Below, in pieces: positions 38,169 to 47,280 of a stretch of DNA of 64,000 nt. Position 1 is the first letter of the stretch. The number at the start of each line of letters is the position of its first letter. The stretch comes from Shouchella clausii. Lineage in GTDB: Bacteria > Bacillota > Bacilli > Bacillales > Bacillaceae_D. Position numbers and translations under genes: made by a program. The stretch lies in the NCBI RefSeq assembly GCF_001598215.1, contig NZ_BCXJ01000003.1, positions 434,001 through 498,000 on the forward strand. Reading direction: 5' to 3'. The notes under the pieces are model-generated. The model was given only the letters and a program-made list of their open reading frames with translations. It was not told where the DNA came from and did no database searches.

Positions 38169-38984
38169 TTATCGTGATAAAATCCACTCATGGTCTTTTT
38201 CATTATGGAATTTCCAAATACGTACAGGGCCTGCCATCACATTTAAATAATAGGACGCATAGCCGTCAGGAACGCCAACTGGATGGTAGCCAGCAGGTAC
38301 AATGACGACATCGCCGTTTTCGACAGCCATTGTTTCGTCTATATCACGTGACTCTGTATACACACGCTGGAACACAAACCCTTGCGGTGGGTCGATTTCA
38401 TGGTAATACGTTTCCTCTAGAAAAGACTCATGGGGCAGATTATCCTCATCATGCTTGTGGGGCGGATAACTGGACCAATTGCCGCTTTCTGTAAACACTT
38501 CGACGACTAACAAACTGTTTGCTGTCTTGTCTGAATCAGGCAATATATTATGGACTAAGCGCTTGTTGTGTAATTGGCCCCTGTTTTCAATGCCGAGGTC
38601 ACGCGCTTTAATAAGTTTTGTCGGCAATTGTTTGTTTGAAGGCGCATAGCAAAGGGCAATGCGCGCCTCACTTGTTCCAGTCACCGCAAATGAACGGCCA
38701 TTGGAGACATAGACACTGTCTGTCGGTTTCCGTTCAAACACGCTGCTCCGTGTGCCAATATTAGAAAACACATGCTCTCCTTCCGTTACCGTGACTGTTC
38801 CCCTTACAACGACGATACAACATTCATAGGAACCGAGCGCTTCTTCGTATATAGCGTTGGCCTGTAAATCGACAAGCTTAAACGACACATACTTAAGGGG
38901 CGCCTTCTCTGCCTTCGTGTCATGAACAAGTGTAACCCCTTGTTTGAGCGCCTTTGTTTTCGGTTTTTTTAGTAACTGGCCCAC
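38169..38984 (-). CDS. iolB: 5-Deoxy-glucuronate isomerase
   Basis: 271 residues, double cupin. Metal-binding SSYPPHKHDEDNLPHESFLEE and the C-terminal GYHPVGVPDGYASYYLNVMAG are IolB hallmarks. It converts 5-deoxyglucuronate to DKG. GTG at 38984 with GGGGGAGG. Confidence 0.94.
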   Translation of the reverse strand: MGQLLKKPKTKALKQGVTLVHDTKAEKAPLKYVSFKLVDLQANAIYEEALGSYECCIVVVRGTVTVTEGEHVFSNIGTRSSVFERKPTDSVYVSNGRSFAVTGTSEARIALCYAPSNKQLPTKLIKARDLGIENRGQLHNKRLVHNILPDSDKTANSLLVVEVFTESGNWSSYPPHKHDEDNLPHESFLEETYYHEIDPPQGFVFQRVYTESRDIDETMAVENGDVVIVPAGYHPVGVPDGYASYYLNVMAGPVRIWKFHNEKDHEWILSR

Positions 38985-39006
38985 CGGTATACCTCCCCCT
39001 TACAAA

Positions 39007-40482
39007 TTAGTCAAATGACGGCTTCGGATAACGGGCGGTCACGACTTTTTTGCGTGTATAAAAGTCTACGCTATCTTTTCCGTTTGCATGAAGCGTCCCA
39101 TAAAACGATGATTTCCATCCTGAAAAAGGAAAAAATGCCATAGGCGCAGGAACGCCAAGGTTAATGCCAAGCATTCCAGCATCAATGTTTTCACGAAAAT
39201 AGCGGACGGCTGCCGCATTCGTTGTAAATAGGCAAGCTCCGTTTGCAAATTCAGAGCGATTGGCTATTTGAATCCCCTCATCTAAATTTTTCACACGGAT
39301 AATCGAAAGCACAGGGGCGAAGATTTCATCTTTCCAAATCGTCATATCCGTTGTCACATTTTCAAAAATCGTCGGCCCAATAAAATAACCATCGTCAGAT
39401 ACCCGGCTACGGCCGTCGCACACAAGGGTCGCCCCTTCCTCCACTCCTTTTTCAATATAAGCAATGGTTCGTTTTTTGTTTTCTTCACGTATGACAGGGC
39501 CTAAAAACACACCGTCGTCTAAGCCATTGCCAATCACGAGCGATTCAGCCTTCGCCTTTAATTTGGCTACAAACGCATCGGCAATCCCTTCCTCCACTGT
39601 TACAACAGCACAGGCCATGCACCGCTCCCCAGCAGAACCAAAAGCAGCTCCAGCAATATTAGTGACGGCGTCGTCCAAATCGGCATCACTTAATACGATT
39701 GTATGGTTTTTCGCCCCTGTCAGCGCCTGAACGCGTTTTAAGTTTTCGCTTGCTTTTTTATAGACATACTCGCCAACAGGCTTGGAGCCAACAAACGAAA
39801 TCGCTTTCATGTCAGGGTGCTCTAACATGCCATTGACAACATCATGGGCGCCATTGACAACATTGAACACGCCATCTGGCACTCCAGCTTCAGTAAGTAA
39901 GTCGGCAAGCTTTTCAGTCAATAATGGCGTCCGCTCTGATGGTTTTAACAGAAATGCATTTCCGAGTGCGATCGCCACCGGGAACATCCAACAAGGTACC
40001 ATCATTGGAAAATTGAATGGCGCAATCCCGCCGACGACGCCAATCGGGTAACGATAATTGCTTGCTTCTACGTCTGTAGCAATGGTCGGTAATGAATCGC
40101 CCATCATTAAGCTCGGGGCACCTGCGGCAAATTCAACATTTTCAATGCCACGCTGCACTTCCCCCCGCGCCTCCGTTAAGTTTTTGCCGTTTTCAATTGT
40201 AATCAATCGCGCCAATTCTTCCTTATCACGCTGCAACAGTTGTTGATAATTGAATAAAATTCGCGCTCGACGAGGCACAGCGACTTTCGACCATTTAGCA
40301 AAAGCGGTCTTTGCGACTTCAACTGCGTGCTCTACATCCGCCTTTGTCGAAAGGGGCACTTGGCAAATGACCTCTTTGGTCGCCGGATTAACTACATTTT
40401 CATAAAGGCTTGTGTTGCTTTCAATCCATTTTCCATTAATATAATTTTTGACTTTACGGACCTCTACTGCTGTTTCGCCCAT
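39007..40482 (-). CDS. iolA: Methylmalonate-semialdehyde dehydrogenase (acylating)
   Basis: 491 residues, aldehyde dehydrogenase superfamily. The catalytic cysteine is in [10 protein letters not shown], with the MmsA-type [23 protein letters not shown] near the end. It converts malonic semialdehyde to acetyl-CoA. First gene of the inositol operon. ATG at 40482 with AGGAGG. Confidence 0.95.
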   Translation of the reverse strand: MGETAVEVRKVKNYINGKWIESNTSLYENVVNPATKEVICQVPLSTKADVEHAVEVAKTAFAKWSKVAVPRRARILFNYQQLLQRDKEELARLITIENGKNLTEARGEVQRGIENVEFAAGAPSLMMGDSLPTIATDVEASNYRYPIGVVGGIAPFNFPMMVPCWMFPVAIALGNAFLLKPSERTPLLTEKLADLLTEAGVPDGVFNVVNGAHDVVNGMLEHPDMKAISFVGSKPVGEYVYKKASENLKRVQALTGAKNHTIVLSDADLDDAVTNIAGAAFGSAGERCMACAVVTVEEGIADAFVAKLKAKAESLVIGNGLDDGVFLGPVIREENKKRTIAYIEKGVEEGATLVCDGRSRVSDDGYFIGPTIFENVTTDMTIWKDEIFAPVLSIIRVKNLDEGIQIANRSEFANGACLFTTNAAAVRYFRENIDAGMLGINLGVPAPMAFFPFSGWKSSFYGTLHANGKDSVDFYTRKKVVTARYPKPSFD

Positions 40483-40530
40483 GTGCTAGCCTCCTAAAGT
40501 GGGTAAACTGCTTTCAATATCGGTTACTTT

Positions 40531-40657
40531 TTGATCATTTGTTGGTTATATATTAAAACTATATGCCATAAAAGGTCAACATATTTCCATCATTTTTTGA
40601 ATAATAATGATTAAATTATGGTTATTTGTTGAATAACTTTGAAGACTATGCTATTGT
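40531..40657. promoter_or_regulatory. iol divergent promoters and IolR operator repeats
   Basis: Leftward iolA promoter: TTGACC (40574-40579), 18 bases, TAATAT (40550-40555), reverse strand. Rightward iolR promoter: TTGAAT (40629-40634), 17 bases, TATTGT (40652-40657). The repeated ATTTGTTGRWTA element overlaps each (near 40536-40550 and 40623-40637), matching the TTGTTG-type core of IolR sites, so IolR can repress both directions. Confidence 0.7.
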
Positions 40658-40686
40658 CTAGGTAGATAAAAAAAGGGGTTTTCACA

Positions 40687-41460
40687 ATGAAGCTATTACG
40701 TATACAAGAAATGGAAGCATACATTCTTAAAAATGGCTCGGCCTCCCTTGATGAGCTGTGCGAGGAATTTAATGTATCAAAAAACACGATCCGGAGAGAC
40801 ATTAACAAACTAGTCGAAAACGGCGTGATCCGCAAAGTTTATGGTGGCGTCACCGCAGTAGAAAAAAGTTTAGTCTCGTTTGAGAACCGAAAAGTACGAA
40901 ATCAAGCAGAAAAAACGAGAATTGCTCGTGAGGCAGCCAACTTCATCAAAAACGATGACTTAATATTTATAGACTCGGGCACGACAACAAAATCGATTTT
41001 GGCGGCATTGGATCCGAATATCTCGATTACTGTGCTAACAAACAGCTTGGATGTTATTAATGCGGCTACAGGTTTTGAGCAAATCCATTTAATTGTGATC
41101 GGCAATTCTTACAAACACAAAACGCGCTCATTTGTCGGCATCGATGAAGCTGCGATATTGCAAAAATACAACATCCACAAGGCGTTTATGTCGGCTACTG
41201 GTGTCAGCATTGCCCATGGCCTTACCAATGCCGACCAACTCGAGTACGAAATCAAAAAAATTGCAGCCGAAAAAGCACGTGAGATATTTTTGCTTGCCGA
41301 CCAATCAAAATTTGGGAAATCCACGCTATTGACTTATGCACCCTTCAATCGAGTCGGCTACTTAATTACATCGGCTCCACTCGATGAAGAGTACGCAGCC
41401 TATTGCCAAGACCACCATATCGATGTCGTAGTCGCTGCTGAACACCATGTGGCGAATTGA
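40687..41460 (+). CDS. iolR: DeoR-family repressor of inositol catabolism IolR
   Basis: 257 residues. The N-terminal DeoR helix-turn-helix is LDELCEEFNVSKNTIRRDINKL. The C-terminal sensor domain contains IDSGTTTKSILAAL, RSFVGIDEAAI and LADQSKFGKSTLLTYAPF, very close to B. subtilis IolR. The inducer in that species is the pathway intermediate DKGP. Divergent from the iol operon; the opening MKLLRIQEMEAYIL is also typical. Confidence 0.94.
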   Translation: MKLLRIQEMEAYILKNGSASLDELCEEFNVSKNTIRRDINKLVENGVIRKVYGGVTAVEKSLVSFENRKVRNQAEKTRIAREAANFIKNDDLIFIDSGTTTKSILAALDPNISITVLTNSLDVINAATGFEQIHLIVIGNSYKHKTRSFVGIDEAAILQKYNIHKAFMSATGVSIAHGLTNADQLEYEIKKIAAEKAREIFLLADQSKFGKSTLLTYAPFNRVGYLITSAPLDEEYAAYCQDHHIDVVVAAEHHVAN

Positions 41461-41482
41461 CTAGAGACAAGTTTCATAAAAC

Positions 41483-41569
41483 AAAAAACCACTCTACAAG
41501 CATCAACGCGCACCTCTGATTTCATTCTTGCCTAACAATCTAGAAGCCGTTTAAGTAGAGTGGTTTTTT
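41483..41569. terminator. Bidirectional terminator with a long loop between iolR and the MFS gene
   Basis: AAAAAACCACTCTAC pairs with GTAGAGTGGTTTTTT across a loop of about 57 bases. The arms are perfect and carry A and T tracts, so it could end both convergent transcripts. The loop is unusually long for a terminator. Confidence 0.7.
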
Positions 41570-41587
41570 CATTTGTTTCATGCTGTA

Positions 41588-43006
41588 CTATTGCTGTTCC
41601 CCTGATTCCTCCTGTTGCCCAGCGTTCTTTTCTTTTGCCATATACACCAATACCCATGCTACCAGTGCCAAAATGGCCATTACGCCAAAGGCAAGTTTTA
41701 GCCCTACTAACGTTCCTTCTACGTAGTCGATGTCACTTCGGTTTGCGTTAAGACTGACAAGTGTCGTCAACACCGTTAATCCTAATGCTGCGCCAAATTG
41801 CCTGATCGTATTGGCAATCGCCGTTCCGTGGGCAAGTTCTGCTTGCTTCAGAGCGTTCATCGCTATTGCTGTCGCAGGCGTCATCGTGAAACCTATTCCG
41901 ATCATAAACGCGCAAAAACAGACAACTAGCAGAGGAATGCCTGTCTGATCTCCCATAAACATATAGGCAGCAAATACCAACACTAGAATCCCATAACCAC
42001 TTAAGCCAAGAGCTCTCCCGCCGAATGAGTCAAACAGCTTTCCTGAGACAAATGAAGTCAACGCCAGCAAGATCGTTCCCGGCAAGAGAATCATCCCCGA
42101 TGAGAAAGCCGACCGCCCTTGGACATCTTGAATAAATAACGGCAACAACGTTTCCGTTGAAAGCAGCAAAATCGAGATCACAAAAGACAGGATCACACCG
42201 TGTACAAACCACGGATGTTTAAATAAACGAAGTTCGAGCATCGGCGAGTCTAAACAAAGCTGCCGCCATATAAACATTGCTATTGCAAAGAAACCAGCGC
42301 TAAGAGGCACGAGTACAATAGCAGAGGAAAACCCAGTGATGCTAATATTGCTTAAACCGAAAATTACGCCTGAGAAGCCAACGACGGTAAGGAACAGTGA
42401 CAACAAATCAAATTTGACGCTTTTTTGTTCTGTTACGTTTTGCATGAAGACTGCAGCAAGAACGAAAATCGCGAGGGCAAGGGGCAAAACAAGCCAAAAC
42501 AAAGAGCGCCACCCTAACCAGTCAACGATGTAACCAGAAATCGGCGGACCGATAGCCGGCGCCACATTAATGACAAGTGCCATAAGCCCCATGGCATAGC
42601 CTCTTTTTTCAGCCGGGTAAACGTGCAAAAGAATCGTTTGCACAAGCGGTAGCATCATGCCAGCTCCAATCGCTTGAACGACCCGTGCACTTACGAGTAG
42701 AACAAATGATGGCGCTATCGCTGATAATGCCGTGCCGACGACAAAGCATGCTAAAGCAGTCATTGTCAATGCTCGTGCACTGAAACGGCTCATTAAATAG
42801 CCCATTGTCGGGATGAGCATTGTCGCCATCAGCAGGAAGGACGTAGTCAACCATTGCACTTGCGTCGCATTTATGGAAAACTCATCCATAATCGTTGGAA
42901 AGGCCGTAATTAATAAAAATTGATTAAATAAAAATAAGAACGAAGCAGCCAGAACGGTGATGACCATCATGTTCTTGCGCCAATGGGAATTTGTCGTTTC
43001 ATTCAT
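41588..43006 (-). CDS. MFS drug efflux transporter (DHA2, EmrB/LmrB type)
   Basis: 472 residues, 14 predicted membrane segments. Motif A-like region is MGYLMSRFSARALTM; motif C-like region is GLMALVINVAPAIGPPISGYIVDWLGWRSLF. Lysine- and glutamate-rich C-terminal tail. Divergent from a TetR gene that is in turn followed by a two-gene SMR pump, so all three form a multidrug resistance cluster. The substrate cannot be named from sequence. Confidence 0.9.
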   Translation of the reverse strand: MNETTNSHWRKNMMVITVLAASFLFLFNQFLLITAFPTIMDEFSINATQVQWLTTSFLLMATMLIPTMGYLMSRFSARALTMTALACFVVGTALSAIAPSFVLLVSARVVQAIGAGMMLPLVQTILLHVYPAEKRGYAMGLMALVINVAPAIGPPISGYIVDWLGWRSLFWLVLPLALAIFVLAAVFMQNVTEQKSVKFDLLSLFLTVVGFSGVIFGLSNISITGFSSAIVLVPLSAGFFAIAMFIWRQLCLDSPMLELRLFKHPWFVHGVILSFVISILLLSTETLLPLFIQDVQGRSAFSSGMILLPGTILLALTSFVSGKLFDSFGGRALGLSGYGILVLVFAAYMFMGDQTGIPLLVVCFCAFMIGIGFTMTPATAIAMNALKQAELAHGTAIANTIRQFGAALGLTVLTTLVSLNANRSDIDYVEGTLVGLKLAFGVMAILALVAWVLVYMAKEKNAGQQEESGEQQ

Positions 43007-43202
43007 TTTTTGCCAAACCTCCTACCTGAAGTGGTTTAACATCTATTCACTCTACGGTGTTTTTGTTGAAAATGCAACAAAAATAAACGAAAGGAATAAA
43101 CGTATGCAGAGCACCTAAGAAAAAATCCTATGATGGACGAGTATGTGAAATCAAGTTAAAAAGACAGCTCGACAGCCTTAACTCGTATGCTGATAAGGGC
43201 CA

Positions 43203-43251
43203 TTGACAAATGCCGTTTCACTTGCTATCATCAACACTGAATGACATTCAG
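43203..43251 (+). promoter_or_regulatory. tetR-type gene promoter with a palindromic operator
   Basis: TTGACA (43203-43208), 17 bases, TATCAT (43226-43231), followed over the start of transcription by the 15-base palindrome CTGAATGACATTCAG (43237-43251). The palindrome core recurs before the SMR genes. Confidence 0.8.
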
Positions 43252-43271
43252 TCATTAAAGGATGTGTACAG

Positions 43272-43850
43272 GTGGATAAAAAAGAACGCATTATTGAAGC
43301 AGCGATTGTTGCCTTTAAAGAAAAAGGCGTCGAAAAAACGACGATCACTGACATTGTGAAACGGGCTGGGATTGCCCAAGGGACTTACTATTTGTACTTT
43401 CCTTCTAAACTGGCGGTTATGCCTAGCATTGCCGAAGTGTTCGTCAATAAGCTAATTGATCGGCTTCATAAGTCCGTCCGAAGCGACTCGATCGAAAGGC
43501 AAATTGAAGAAGTGGTCGAGGCCATTTTCTCGATTACGGAAGAGCATAATGATTTGGCCATTTTAATTTATTCCGGCTTGACTCAAACGGAGTATGTCAA
43601 GGAGTGGGAAATGATTTATGCACCTTTGTACGACTGGTTTGACGGCATGCTAGCCCGCGCCCTTGACAGGAAAGCCATTCGCGAGACGATCAATACTGCC
43701 TATACCGCCAAAATTATGGTCGGTGCGATTGAATCAACAGCAGAACAGCTTTATTTGTACGACCAACATGATCAAGCGAGTGCACAAGCACATAAAAATG
43801 AGCTCATTTCATTTATTAGCCATGCACTAGGAGCAAGCGGTCTGCACTAA
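43272..43850 (+). CDS. TetR-family transcriptional regulator
   Basis: 192 residues, GTG start with AAAGGA. The N-terminal helix-turn-helix is KGVEKTTITDIVKRAGIAQGTYYLYFPSK. The C-terminal ligand-binding half is variable, as usual. It sits between the divergent MFS pump and the SMR pair, with matching palindromes before itself and the SMR genes. Autorepression and control of the SMR pump are likely. Confidence 0.92.
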   Translation: MDKKERIIEAAIVAFKEKGVEKTTITDIVKRAGIAQGTYYLYFPSKLAVMPSIAEVFVNKLIDRLHKSVRSDSIERQIEEVVEAIFSITEEHNDLAILIYSGLTQTEYVKEWEMIYAPLYDWFDGMLARALDRKAIRETINTAYTAKIMVGAIESTAEQLYLYDQHDQASAQAHKNELISFISHALGASGLH

Positions 43851-43882
43851 GGCGCTTGCCTTTCTTAGCCGGCAAAAATGAA

Positions 43883-43895
43883 TGAATGTCATTCA
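43883..43895 (+). promoter_or_regulatory. Second copy of the TetR operator, before the SMR pair
   Basis: TGAATGTCATTCA repeats the core of the palindrome at 43237-43251 and lies 25 bases before the first SMR start. Confidence 0.7.
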
Positions 43896-43920
43896 CTAAT
43901 TCAAAAGGAGTTTGTTCACA

Positions 43921-44274
43921 ATGAAAAACGGTTGGTTCTATGTCGGCTTAACTTGCCTATTTGAACTTTTTTGGGTATTTGGCTTTAATGTTGCGACTGT
44001 TTGGTGGCATTGGGCAATCATTGTCGCCATTATTCTTATCGATTTCCATTTTCTTTCTAAAGCATGTGAAACGCTCCCGACTGGAACAGTCTATGCTGTA
44101 TTTGCTGCCATCGGCACAGTCGGGACTGCCCTAATGGACATCTTTATATTTGGAGGCGCCTTTAGTATCGCCAAAGGGTTGTTTATGGCGCTTCTTGTTA
44201 GCGGCGTGGTTTTATTAAAATTGGCCGACAACCATACAGACGAACCGAAATCCAACCAGAAAGGAGCGGCTTGA
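43921..44274 (+). CDS. Small multidrug resistance (SMR) family protein, first of a pair
   Basis: 117 residues, four membrane segments. The proton-coupling glutamate is Glu15 (LFELFWVFGF) in the first helix. The ATG at 43921 is ten bases after AAGGAG; the TTG at 43912 is too close to the site. Adjacent unequal SMR genes normally form a heterodimeric drug pump such as YkkCD or EbrAB. Confidence 0.9.
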   Translation: MKNGWFYVGLTCLFELFWVFGFNVATVWWHWAIIVAIILIDFHFLSKACETLPTGTVYAVFAAIGTVGTALMDIFIFGGAFSIAKGLFMALLVSGVVLLKLADNHTDEPKSNQKGAA

Positions 44275-44276
44275 CG

Positions 44277-44591
44277 ATGGGATGGTTCTTTGTTGTATTG
44301 GCAGCACTGTTTGAAGTCGTCGGCGTGATCGGTTTAAAAAAATACAGCCAACAGAAAACAGTGCTCCATACGATCTTGTTTCTCGGCGGCTTCGGTGCGT
44401 CGTTTCTGTTTTTGTACACTTCGTTTAATTATTTGCAGCTAAGCATTGCTTACTCCGTGTGGATTGGACTTGGGACGGTTGCTGCTGTTTTGGTAAACAT
44501 GATTTTCTTTGGCGAATCAAGGAATTGGCTGCGCTTGTTTAGCTTAGCCATCATCGTCATAGGTGTTACTGGCTTAAAAGCAATTTCCTAA
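44277..44591 (+). CDS. Small multidrug resistance (SMR) family protein, second of a pair
   Basis: 104 residues, four membrane segments, proton-coupling Glu13 (ALFEVVGVIGLKK), and the family's YSVWIGLGTVAAVLVNMIFFGE. It starts two bases after the previous stop; a TTG at 44271 is an alternative start. Partner of the preceding SMR protein. Confidence 0.9.
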   Translation: MGWFFVVLAALFEVVGVIGLKKYSQQKTVLHTILFLGGFGASFLFLYTSFNYLQLSIAYSVWIGLGTVAAVLVNMIFFGESRNWLRLFSLAIIVIGVTGLKAIS

Positions 44592-44736
44592 TCTTATTTA
44601 AACGTTTGATTAATAAAATCAAATCAATCAAAATGGGAGAAAATCCTTGTTATCCGAACCATGCTTGACAAGCGAAGATGCCCCTTTATGAACACATGCC
44701 CGACATAAACGACACAGGGTTGTTTGCCTACAACCT

Positions 44737-44769
44737 AAGACGGCTTGCCTAGCAATGCCGTCTTTTTTT
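44737..44769 (+). terminator. Terminator after the SMR pair
   Basis: AGACGGC/GCCGTCT stem with a 12-base loop followed by seven T. It separates the pump genes from the LytTR fusion gene. Between the SMR stop and this site lies a small inverted repeat TTTGATT/AATCAAA (44605-44623) of unknown role. Confidence 0.85.
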
Positions 44770-44845
44770 GCTGTTCGATATTTACTTCGTGAAAAAATCT
44801 GTATACGCTATAAAGACGAAGCCCGTTTTCAAGGAGAAACCAACC

Positions 44846-45835
44846 ATGTTTGAAATAAATCTTCCACCAAAAATTGAGGGAAATCGCCTGCTCCTTCCTG
44901 AAATCAATGTAGCATTCCAACCTGGGCAACCTGTTGCGATTCAAGGAGAAGCTGAGTTTTTGCAAACGTTCTTGTCCCAGTTTATGAACCCCTTTTCTGG
45001 CTCAACCAACCAGTTTAAATTAGAAGGCAAACCTTTTGATCCCCATTCTAACGCCTTTATGTTCCATCAATCCGATGGCTTGTATAAGCGCTTAACGCCA
45101 CGGGAAGTGATCCGCTTTTGGCTGAAGCTCTACAAAAGCGAAGAAAATGAGAAACGTCTTTTGGCAGTATGCGAATTGAGTGAGGTAGCCGACAAACGGG
45201 TCCGCTCGCTCCCTTTGTCTGAAAGGAGGCGTTTGCATTTTTGCCGCTGCCTGATCATGCCAAGCCAAGTATGCGTATTCGACCAGCCAACTTTGCACGT
45301 GGATCGCCAAACCAAGCATGTATTTCATACGATTTTAGAAATGCTATCCGACAAATCCATTGTCATCACCACTACATCTCTGGAAGAAGCAATCCAGCTA
45401 GGGACTGCGTTTCGCATTACTGAGTACAGCTTCTATGAAGTCGAACAGACAAGCCATGAACAGAATATCAGCGAAGCGCCTAAAGGCGATACCCCGCTGA
45501 AACTAGCAAAAATTTCAGCTAAAATGGACGATAAAATCATTCTTTTCGACCCATTGGAGATCGATTATATGGAAAGCCAAGATGGGCAAACGATCTTACA
45601 TGTAAATAGTGAAGTCTTTTTTACTTCTATCTCCTTAAAAGACTTGGAACAGCGTTTAGCTCCTTTTGGCTTTTTCCGCTGTCACCGATCTTATTTAGTG
45701 AATTTACAGCGTGTACGCGAAATCATTGTCTGGAGCAAAAACAGCTACAGCCTCAGTCTGAATGATCAAACAAAAAACACGATTCCACTGTCAAAGGGCA
45801 ATTATGCCGCATTAAAAGAACTACTGCAAATGTAG
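44846..45835 (+). CDS. Degenerate ABC ATPase fused to a LytTR DNA-binding domain
   Basis: 329 residues. Residues 1-205 follow the fold order of an ABC ATPase but have lost its active-site motifs. The Walker A region (AIQGEAEFLQTFLSQ, 31-45) lacks GKS/T, the signature is LPLSERRR (122-129), Walker B VCVFDQPT has Gln147 for the catalytic Glu, and the H-loop His is replaced (ITTTS). Residues 225-329 form a LytTR domain with the hallmark FFRCHRSYLVNL. ATG at 44846 with AAGGAG. The next gene is an ABC-2 permease ten bases on. It probably regulates that export unit rather than powering it. Confidence 0.85.
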   Translation: MFEINLPPKIEGNRLLLPEINVAFQPGQPVAIQGEAEFLQTFLSQFMNPFSGSTNQFKLEGKPFDPHSNAFMFHQSDGLYKRLTPREVIRFWLKLYKSEENEKRLLAVCELSEVADKRVRSLPLSERRRLHFCRCLIMPSQVCVFDQPTLHVDRQTKHVFHTILEMLSDKSIVITTTSLEEAIQLGTAFRITEYSFYEVEQTSHEQNISEAPKGDTPLKLAKISAKMDDKIILFDPLEIDYMESQDGQTILHVNSEVFFTSISLKDLEQRLAPFGFFRCHRSYLVNLQRVREIIVWSKNSYSLSLNDQTKNTIPLSKGNYAALKELLQM

Positions 45836-45845
45836 GGAGGACAAA

Positions 45846-46544
45846 ATGAACGTTGATTTGCTTAAAGCGTTGCTTTACAAAGATATAAAGGATTTGCGTT
45901 ATAATGGCCAGCTGCTTGTACTTATCTTTTTTCCATTGCTGTTTGTCATTGCTTTTTTTCTATTTCAAAATAACTTGCCGCTAAATATCTTGCTCATGAT
46001 TACGTTGTTGCTACTTCCTATCCATATACAAGGCAATTTACTTGCTGAAGAGAAAGAACAACGTACTTGGCGTGTATTAAAACAAATGGGAATTCATTTT
46101 TACCACTTAACGATGGCGAAAGCGGTCATCACCATATCCGTCACATCGCTAACAGTCGTGGTCATTACTTTGCTTCAAGGGCAAAACGCTTTCTATACAG
46201 CAATGGCGAGCCTTTTTACAGTTCCCTGTATCGTCATTATGATTTGTGCTGGGACATTGCTTGGTACTTATGCGAACAACACCGTTGAAGTCAATTTATT
46301 TGGGACACCAATCGTCATCTTTTTTATTGCCCTGGAAATAATCACCCGTTTCCTGTCGAACATAGGGCTACATTTCGTTGCCAATTCGATACCAAATATC
46401 CTTTTCATTAATGGCATTGATTTGATTGAATCTGGCCAAATTGGAGCAGCATTTACTTCTTACTTTTTGTTATTGGTGATATGGGCAGTGGTTGCCGTGA
46501 TCACGACCCGTTTACTCATAAAGCGAAAAGCCCTTACAGCGTGA
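45846..46544 (+). CDS. ABC-2-type permease
   Basis: 232 residues with six membrane segments (LLKALLYKDIKDLRYNGQ at the N-terminus, then hydrophobic helices). The layout is like the permeases of small ABC exporters (NatB/CcmB-like). ATG with GGGAGG, ten bases after the degenerate ABC-LytTR gene. No intact ATPase is encoded beside it; it may use an ATPase from elsewhere, or form a regulatory sensor with its fused neighbour. Confidence 0.82.
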   Translation: MNVDLLKALLYKDIKDLRYNGQLLVLIFFPLLFVIAFFLFQNNLPLNILLMITLLLLPIHIQGNLLAEEKEQRTWRVLKQMGIHFYHLTMAKAVITISVTSLTVVVITLLQGQNAFYTAMASLFTVPCIVIMICAGTLLGTYANNTVEVNLFGTPIVIFFIALEIITRFLSNIGLHFVANSIPNILFINGIDLIESGQIGAAFTSYFLLLVIWAVVAVITTRLLIKRKALTA

Positions 46545-46709
46545 ACCTTTCCACAACTCGGTAAGGCAACTACATTTTTGCTCCATTCATGCTAGCTATA
46601 GCTGCATTCATCATGATTTCCCCTCTTTTCAACCTTGTTTTAAGGCGTGGGCATCCCCGTTCCCATACAATGAGCGAAGAAACAATCACTTGAAAAAGGG
46701 GAAATGACA

Positions 46710-47198
46710 ATGTTGCAAGATCTAATGAAATTTATTATCGAGGCAGACACCCTATACCAATATATAGGCGTTTTTATTGTGTCGTTAATTCCTTTTTTTG
46801 AATCGTATGTGGCCATTCCGATTGGCGTTGTATTAAACTTTCCGGTTATTCCAGTTGTCCTTCTCTCGATTGCCGGAAACCTCCTATCCGTGTATGTCTT
46901 TATTTGGCTAGTTGATAAGCTGCGCGGAACAAGAAAAAGCACGAAAAGTGATGGGAGTAGACGGAAAAGAGCGCAACGTTTCTTTCAACGTTATGGAGTC
47001 CCAGGCGTTTCCTTTGCTGGACCGATTATTTGCTTCCATGTTGGTGCTGCGATTGCCCTTGGAGCTGGCACAAGCAGGCAGTACGTCACACTTTGGCAAA
47101 CGATCGCCATTGTTGTATGGTCGGTCGCACTCAGCATCGCCTTCGCCTTCGGTGTCAATTTATTTGACTATTTCCCAAGCCTGAACGTCTTTTCATAA
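46710..47198 (+). CDS. Small multidrug export family (DUF/PF06695-type) membrane protein
   Basis: 162 residues with about four membrane segments and the family motif FFESYVAIPIGVVL, followed by RFFQRYGVPGVSFAGPI. The family is annotated as small multidrug export protein, but experimental support is thin. The ATG at 46710 is well spaced from AAAGGGG; the ATG at 46704 is too near. Single gene. Confidence 0.75.
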   Translation: MLQDLMKFIIEADTLYQYIGVFIVSLIPFFESYVAIPIGVVLNFPVIPVVLLSIAGNLLSVYVFIWLVDKLRGTRKSTKSDGSRRKRAQRFFQRYGVPGVSFAGPIICFHVGAAIALGAGTSRQYVTLWQTIAIVVWSVALSIAFAFGVNLFDYFPSLNVFS

Positions 47199-47231
47199 AA
47201 GCAGTTTCTCTTGTTTTTCATTATTTTCTTG

Positions 47232-47271
47232 CCAAGCGCCTTTTGGAGAATGGTCTACAAAGGCGCTTTGG
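47232..47271. terminator. Convergent terminator
   Basis: CCAAGCGCCTTT pairs with AAAGGCGCTTTGG (one bulge) between two convergent genes; T-tracts are short. Confidence 0.6.
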
Positions 47272-47280
47272 CTAATGTTT

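Noticed and set aside
44605-44623. TTTGATT-AATAA-AATCAAA inverted repeat before the LytTR fusion gene as a LytTR site
   Set aside because: LytTR sites are imperfect direct repeats around a GTT-type core with about 12-base spacing; this AT-rich palindrome does not fit, so it is only noted.
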